Source of the DNA: Dehalococcoidia bacterium
GTDB taxonomy: Bacteria > Chloroflexota > Dehalococcoidia > GIF9 > AB-539-J10
Reading direction: 5' to 3'
Assembly: GCA_030602785.1 (NCBI GenBank)
Contig: JAUVZB010000017.1
Location: forward strand, 1-41,482
Length of the DNA stretch: 41,482 nt
This document shows, one piece after another, positions 38,314 to 41,482 of this stretch; position 1 is the stretch's first letter; each line of letters opens with the position of its first letter. Below the pieces are notes generated by a model, which was given only the letters and a program-made list of their open reading frames with translations, did not search any database and had not been told where the DNA came from. The translations under genes were made by a program, and so were the position numbers.

Positions 38314-38783
38314 TGCATCTGGCCCGTCTTGCGCAGATAGGTCTCAAACTCATCTTCCGGGATCTGCTCGGGAGCTTCCAGCCGGGAGCGCGACGCCGGA
38401 GTGAGACCGAACTCTTTGCCGAACTTCAACACCTGGGCCCAGGAGTGATTCGAGATCCCCACCAACGGGTTCTGGATCACATTGTCATTGGTCGTCTTGA
38501 TCAGAAGTCCGGTCTTCTCAATTGACCGGTCGGCCTTGACCGCTCGCGAGTAGTGTGTGCAATAGCCGGTCAGAGCCGCTCGGTCCAGGAGCGTCAGTAA
38601 GCCACATGCCCGATACCAGCGAACGATCCTCCGCCATTCTCGTCTCGCATCAGCATTCAGGTGGGATGGGCAACGCGGCGGACTCTTGCTCGCGATTCGT
38701 GGCTCCCGTCTGTTCAATGGGCGCCTGCCAGGATTGCCCGCCAATACCTTCAATGCCGTCGGTTTCGGTGGAGGACCACTCAT
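38310..38783 (-). CDS. terS: Terminase small subunit (P27 family)
   Basis: 157 residues. The opening SGPPPKPTALKVLAGNPGRRPLNRREP is the diagnostic start of P27-type small terminases, followed by PSHLNADARREWRRIVRWYRACGLLTLLDRAALTGYCTHYSRAVKA and IQNPLVGISNHSWAQVLKFGKEFGLTPASRSRL. It binds the packaging site and hands DNA to TerL. Its start overlaps the methyltransferase stop by four bases, so the two are coupled. Confidence 0.93.
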   Translation of the reverse strand: MSGPPPKPTALKVLAGNPGRRPLNRREPRIASKSPPRCPSHLNADARREWRRIVRWYRACGLLTLLDRAALTGYCTHYSRAVKADRSIEKTGLLIKTTNDNVIQNPLVGISNHSWAQVLKFGKEFGLTPASRSRLEAPEQIPEDEFETYLRKTGQMQ

Positions 38784-40093
38784 GATTCCATTAGCCTCGG
38801 CTCCAGGCCCATGTCGGCGACGCGCTCGAGGGTGACCGCGACGTACTTCGGTTCAATCTCCATGCCATAACAGAGGCGGCCTAATTGCTCAGCAGCGATG
38901 ATAGTCGTACCCGAACCAAGGAACGGATCGTATACATCGCCTTCGTGGTTGCGAATAGGCCTCGCCATGCATTCCAGGGGCTTCTGCGTCGAGTGGCCAC
39001 CGTCGACCGTCCTGTCTCCCCCGATTTCCCAAACCGTCGTACACGACGCTGGGAAGGTATAGATGGTCGACTCATCCACCCGCGCGGCATACAACACGTC
39101 ATCGCCACACCAGGTATCTATTATGTCTGCCCAAAGCGTGCTCTGCCTTCGCCCGCCCTTGAACCTCGCCGGCGCCCCCTTTCGTACAGCATACCAGCAC
39201 AACTCGTGCGCCCAATGATAGTTTCCACGGGAAAGAGCAAAGCGCTTCTTAGCCCAAACAATCTGTGCTCTCAGAGTAAAGCCAGCGGCCTGCAAACCCC
39301 TCGCCACATCCATTGCATAAATGGCCGCATGCCAGACATAGGCCACATCGCAACCCGACCGAATGTATGCAGCTGACCATTTTGCCCTGTCGTCGCTGGT
39401 CACCTTTCCCATCCGACCACCACTAGATACGCCGACGTCTTTTCTCCATTCTGGATTGTAGTTTACGCCATAAGGAGGATCGGTCACCATGAGTGTCGGC
39501 TGCGCCTTTGCCATGAGCCTTCGCCCATCCTCCGTGCTCGTGCTATCCCCGCACATCACCCGATGGCACTTCCCCACCACCGTGTTACTCGGAATCTCCC
39601 AAACCTGCGCTCGCTCGACGCCCCACCTCTCTCGCAACTCCTCGGCCCTGTCCATCTGTGGCTCCGGCGGCTCGCCATCATCGGGCCCCACATTCTTCAA
39701 CAGCTCGGACAATTCGTCTGCACTGAACATGCCATCCAGCAGACCTTCGTCCTCCGCCATTAGGCCCGCCAGGATCTCAGGGTCCCAGTCAGCCAGCTCT
39801 CCCACCCTATTGTCGTAAAGAGACAGCTTGCGCTTTTCCGTCTCGGTCAGGCCGCTGCGGCGCACCGCGATGATCTCGTTCCCATCCGCTTCGATCACCC
39901 GGAGCCGCTCAATCCCCGCCAGCCCTGCTGCCTCAACCACACCGTGGCCGGCCAGGATCGTGTCATCCTCGTCGATCACGATAGATCGTGCCGCCCCCAC
40001 CTCTTGAAGGGAGCCTACAAGCATGTCAATGTTGCGCCGGCTGTGTTTCCGCGCATTCTTCGGATCCGCTTTTAGCTCCGCGATACTCCCCAT
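38780..40093 (-). CDS. ParB-domain DNA methyltransferase (DPPY type)
   Basis: 437 residues. Residues about 1-100 are a ParB/Srx-like domain (PKNARKHSRRNIDMLVGSL, ILAGHGVVEAA, IIAVRRSG). The methyltransferase part has motif IV TDPPYGVNY (DPPY at 205-208) and motif I DPFLGSGTT (389-397), in the beta-class order IV then I. This suggests N6-adenine (or N4-cytosine) methylation of DNA. No restriction enzyme gene is next to it. It likely protects phage DNA from host nucleases or marks it for packaging. It shares the first 100 residues at 84% identity with its neighbour. Confidence 0.88.
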   Translation of the reverse strand: MGSIAELKADPKNARKHSRRNIDMLVGSLQEVGAARSIVIDEDDTILAGHGVVEAAGLAGIERLRVIEADGNEIIAVRRSGLTETEKRKLSLYDNRVGELADWDPEILAGLMAEDEGLLDGMFSADELSELLKNVGPDDGEPPEPQMDRAEELRERWGVERAQVWEIPSNTVVGKCHRVMCGDSTSTEDGRRLMAKAQPTLMVTDPPYGVNYNPEWRKDVGVSSGGRMGKVTSDDRAKWSAAYIRSGCDVAYVWHAAIYAMDVARGLQAAGFTLRAQIVWAKKRFALSRGNYHWAHELCWYAVRKGAPARFKGGRRQSTLWADIIDTWCGDDVLYAARVDESTIYTFPASCTTVWEIGGDRTVDGGHSTQKPLECMARPIRNHEGDVYDPFLGSGTTIIAAEQLGRLCYGMEIEPKYVAVTLERVADMGLEPRLMES

Positions 40094-40106
40094 TCAGATT
40101 GACTCC

Positions 40107-41435
40107 CTATGATTCCAATAGCCTCGGCTTCAGGCCCATGTCGGCGAGGCGTTGCAGGCTGACGGCGACATATTTCGGCTGGATCTCCATGCCATGGCCT
40201 ATTCGCCCCGTCACCTCCGCTGCGGTTATAGTCGTGCCAGAACCCAGAAAAGGATCGAGGACAATCTCCGTCTTCCCCGAATGCATCTTGATGGCCCGCG
40301 TCGGTAGCTCGATCGGAAACATCGCCGGATGCTCCTTGTTAGCCGGGACCGTATTCATGCGCCAGACACCAGCATATCCCCAATCTTTCCGCTCCCTCTT
40401 ACTCAGGCGCCTCACAAAGCGGTGTTTGCCGCCCGCAAATCCTATCATCCATTCAAAGTCGGACACATCCGGTACATCCTCTTGCAATATGACAAGAGCA
40501 TCGACGGCCTGGCCAAATGCTGCAGCATATTCATACTGCTGAACAGGCTTATTCGATGCCAAATGATAGGGCCCAACTCCAAAGTTTGCCCCTGGCTTCA
40601 ACCATATCCGAATCCATAGGGGCCGATAGCCCTGCTCCATGAACATCGAGATGCTATAGGCCATGGTCGGCTCGATGAATTGAGACCCAGTACAATACAG
40701 ATCCCCGATATTCCAGACAACGATCTTGGCGCTTTTGCACAAGAGCCTGATGGCAGGCCGTACCGTATCGAACCAAGGGCCTATTCCTTTCGTCTCATAG
40801 CTCTTGCCGACACCGTAAGGGGGGCTTGTAACAGCCAGGGCTGCCATACTGCCCTTCATCAGCTGTTCCACATCCTCTGCGACCGTGCTGTCGCCACACA
40901 TGACTCGATGGCATCCCCGAGCCGTCCTGCTCGGAATCTCCCAAACCTGCCCGCGCGCGGCGCCCCACGTTTCGCACAGCTCCTCGGCTTTGTCGATTTG
41001 AGCGTCCGGTGGTTCGCTTTGATTCTCCTCGAGATCCTTCAATATGTCGGACAATTCGTTTGCACTGAACATGCCAGCGAGTAGATGCTCATCCTCGTCG
41101 ATTAACTCCGCCAATTTCTCGGGCGCCCAATCCGCCAGCTCTGCCACCCTGTTGTCGTATAGGGAGAGCTTCCGCTTTTGTCTCTCGGTGAGGCCGCTAC
41201 GGCGCACGGCAATGATCTCATTCCCATCGGCTTCGATGACCCGCATTCGGTCGATCCCCGCGAGCCTCGCCGCCTCAATCACACCATGGCCAGCCAGAAT
41301 CATGTCCTCTTCATCGATCACGATAGATCGCGCCGCGCCCACCTGTCGCAGCGAGTCTGCCAGCATGTCGATGTTGCGCCGGCTGTGTTTGCGCGCATTT
41401 TTCGGATCCGGTTTCAACTCCGCGATAGTCTCCAT
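40107..41435 (-). CDS. ParB-domain DNA methyltransferase (SPPY type)
   Basis: 442 residues, paralogous to the next gene. The ParB-like start (residues 1-100) is 84 of 100 identical to it; the end from FLGSGTT on has 35 of 47 identical residues. In between the two differ strongly: motif IV here is TSPPYGVGKS (SPPY at 204-207), typical of N4-cytosine enzymes, followed by a different recognition part (GPYHLASNKPVQQYEYAAAFGQAVDALVILQ). It is the first gene of the packaging region and, on a circle, comes right after the HNH gene. No weak or broken motif is visible. Confidence 0.88.
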   Translation of the reverse strand: METIAELKPDPKNARKHSRRNIDMLADSLRQVGAARSIVIDEEDMILAGHGVIEAARLAGIDRMRVIEADGNEIIAVRRSGLTERQKRKLSLYDNRVAELADWAPEKLAELIDEDEHLLAGMFSANELSDILKDLEENQSEPPDAQIDKAEELCETWGAARGQVWEIPSRTARGCHRVMCGDSTVAEDVEQLMKGSMAALAVTSPPYGVGKSYETKGIGPWFDTVRPAIRLLCKSAKIVVWNIGDLYCTGSQFIEPTMAYSISMFMEQGYRPLWIRIWLKPGANFGVGPYHLASNKPVQQYEYAAAFGQAVDALVILQEDVPDVSDFEWMIGFAGGKHRFVRRLSKRERKDWGYAGVWRMNTVPANKEHPAMFPIELPTRAIKMHSGKTEIVLDPFLGSGTTITAAEVTGRIGHGMEIQPKYVAVSLQRLADMGLKPRLLES

Positions 41436-41482
41436 CCAGTCTCGACCCCCCTATCCCTAACCTGCGCCCGGAGAAGGCTGAC

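Overview
This window looks like a tailed temperate bacteriophage or prophage of siphovirus type (Caudoviricetes, HK97-fold capsid). Nothing in it reads as host chromosome. Every gene I can support lies on the minus strand, with many 4-base ATGA start/stop overlaps, so the map is best read from high to low coordinates. The two ends seem to join: the HNH nuclease stops at position 6 and the first ParB-methyltransferase gene starts at 41435. Joined, they leave a 52-base gap in the usual 'HNH - (methyltransferases) - TerS - TerL' order. The window may therefore be a complete circular or circularly permuted genome. The host is probably a member of the Chloroflexota (Anaerolineae-like). This is inferred from long Thr-Pro linkers on secreted proteins, a GNEPN-type glycosidase of a kind I associate with that phylum, and small hypothetical families familiar from its phages. 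No host gene confirms it.

Packaging and head (41435 to 28927): two paralogous ParB-domain DNA methyltransferases, TerS (P27 family), TerL, a small conserved protein, a portal fused to a MuF-like domain, a DUF2341-LamG protein, a repeat-containing fibre- or decoration-like protein, an HK97 prohead protease with an extra C-terminal domain, and the major capsid protein. Glycosylation island (28909 to 24640): inserted between the capsid gene and the head-tail connector genes are a GT-B/GT-A fusion glycosyltransferase, two GT2 enzymes, an unrecognised protein, a class I methyltransferase and a small basic protein. They look like a cassette that builds and caps a glycan, perhaps on virion proteins. 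Tail (24640 to 15556): connector, head-tail adaptor, gp10-like protein, tail terminator, tail tube, two tail chaperone ORFs joined by a probable -1 frameshift, tape measure, tail-tip protein with a C1q-like C-terminus, and a clan GH-A-like glycoside hydrolase.

Lysogeny, regulation and cargo (15426 to 1101): an XRE regulator behind a consensus promoter and palindromic operator candidate, a run of short unknown or zinc-binding proteins, a lipoprotein with two repeated domains, a tyrosine integrase with its own promoter, a radical-SAM enzyme directly followed by a DUF5131 (Gp37/Gp68) protein, a PhoB-like winged-helix protein without a receiver domain, a secreted Thr-Pro-linker protein, a ribbon-helix-helix protein, a GIY-YIG nuclease and a DnaD/O-like replication initiator. 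Lysis (below 1000): a consensus sigma-70-type promoter, a leader hairpin, a holin and the HNH nuclease. No canonical endolysin is recognisable. Several perfect hairpins without U-tracts follow genes in the accessory region, and a palindromic repeat occurs in four places.

I saw no tRNA, rRNA, insertion sequence or CRISPR array. The three strong promoters, the frameshift site and the repeats were read directly from the sequence. Functions rest on motif recognition without database searches.
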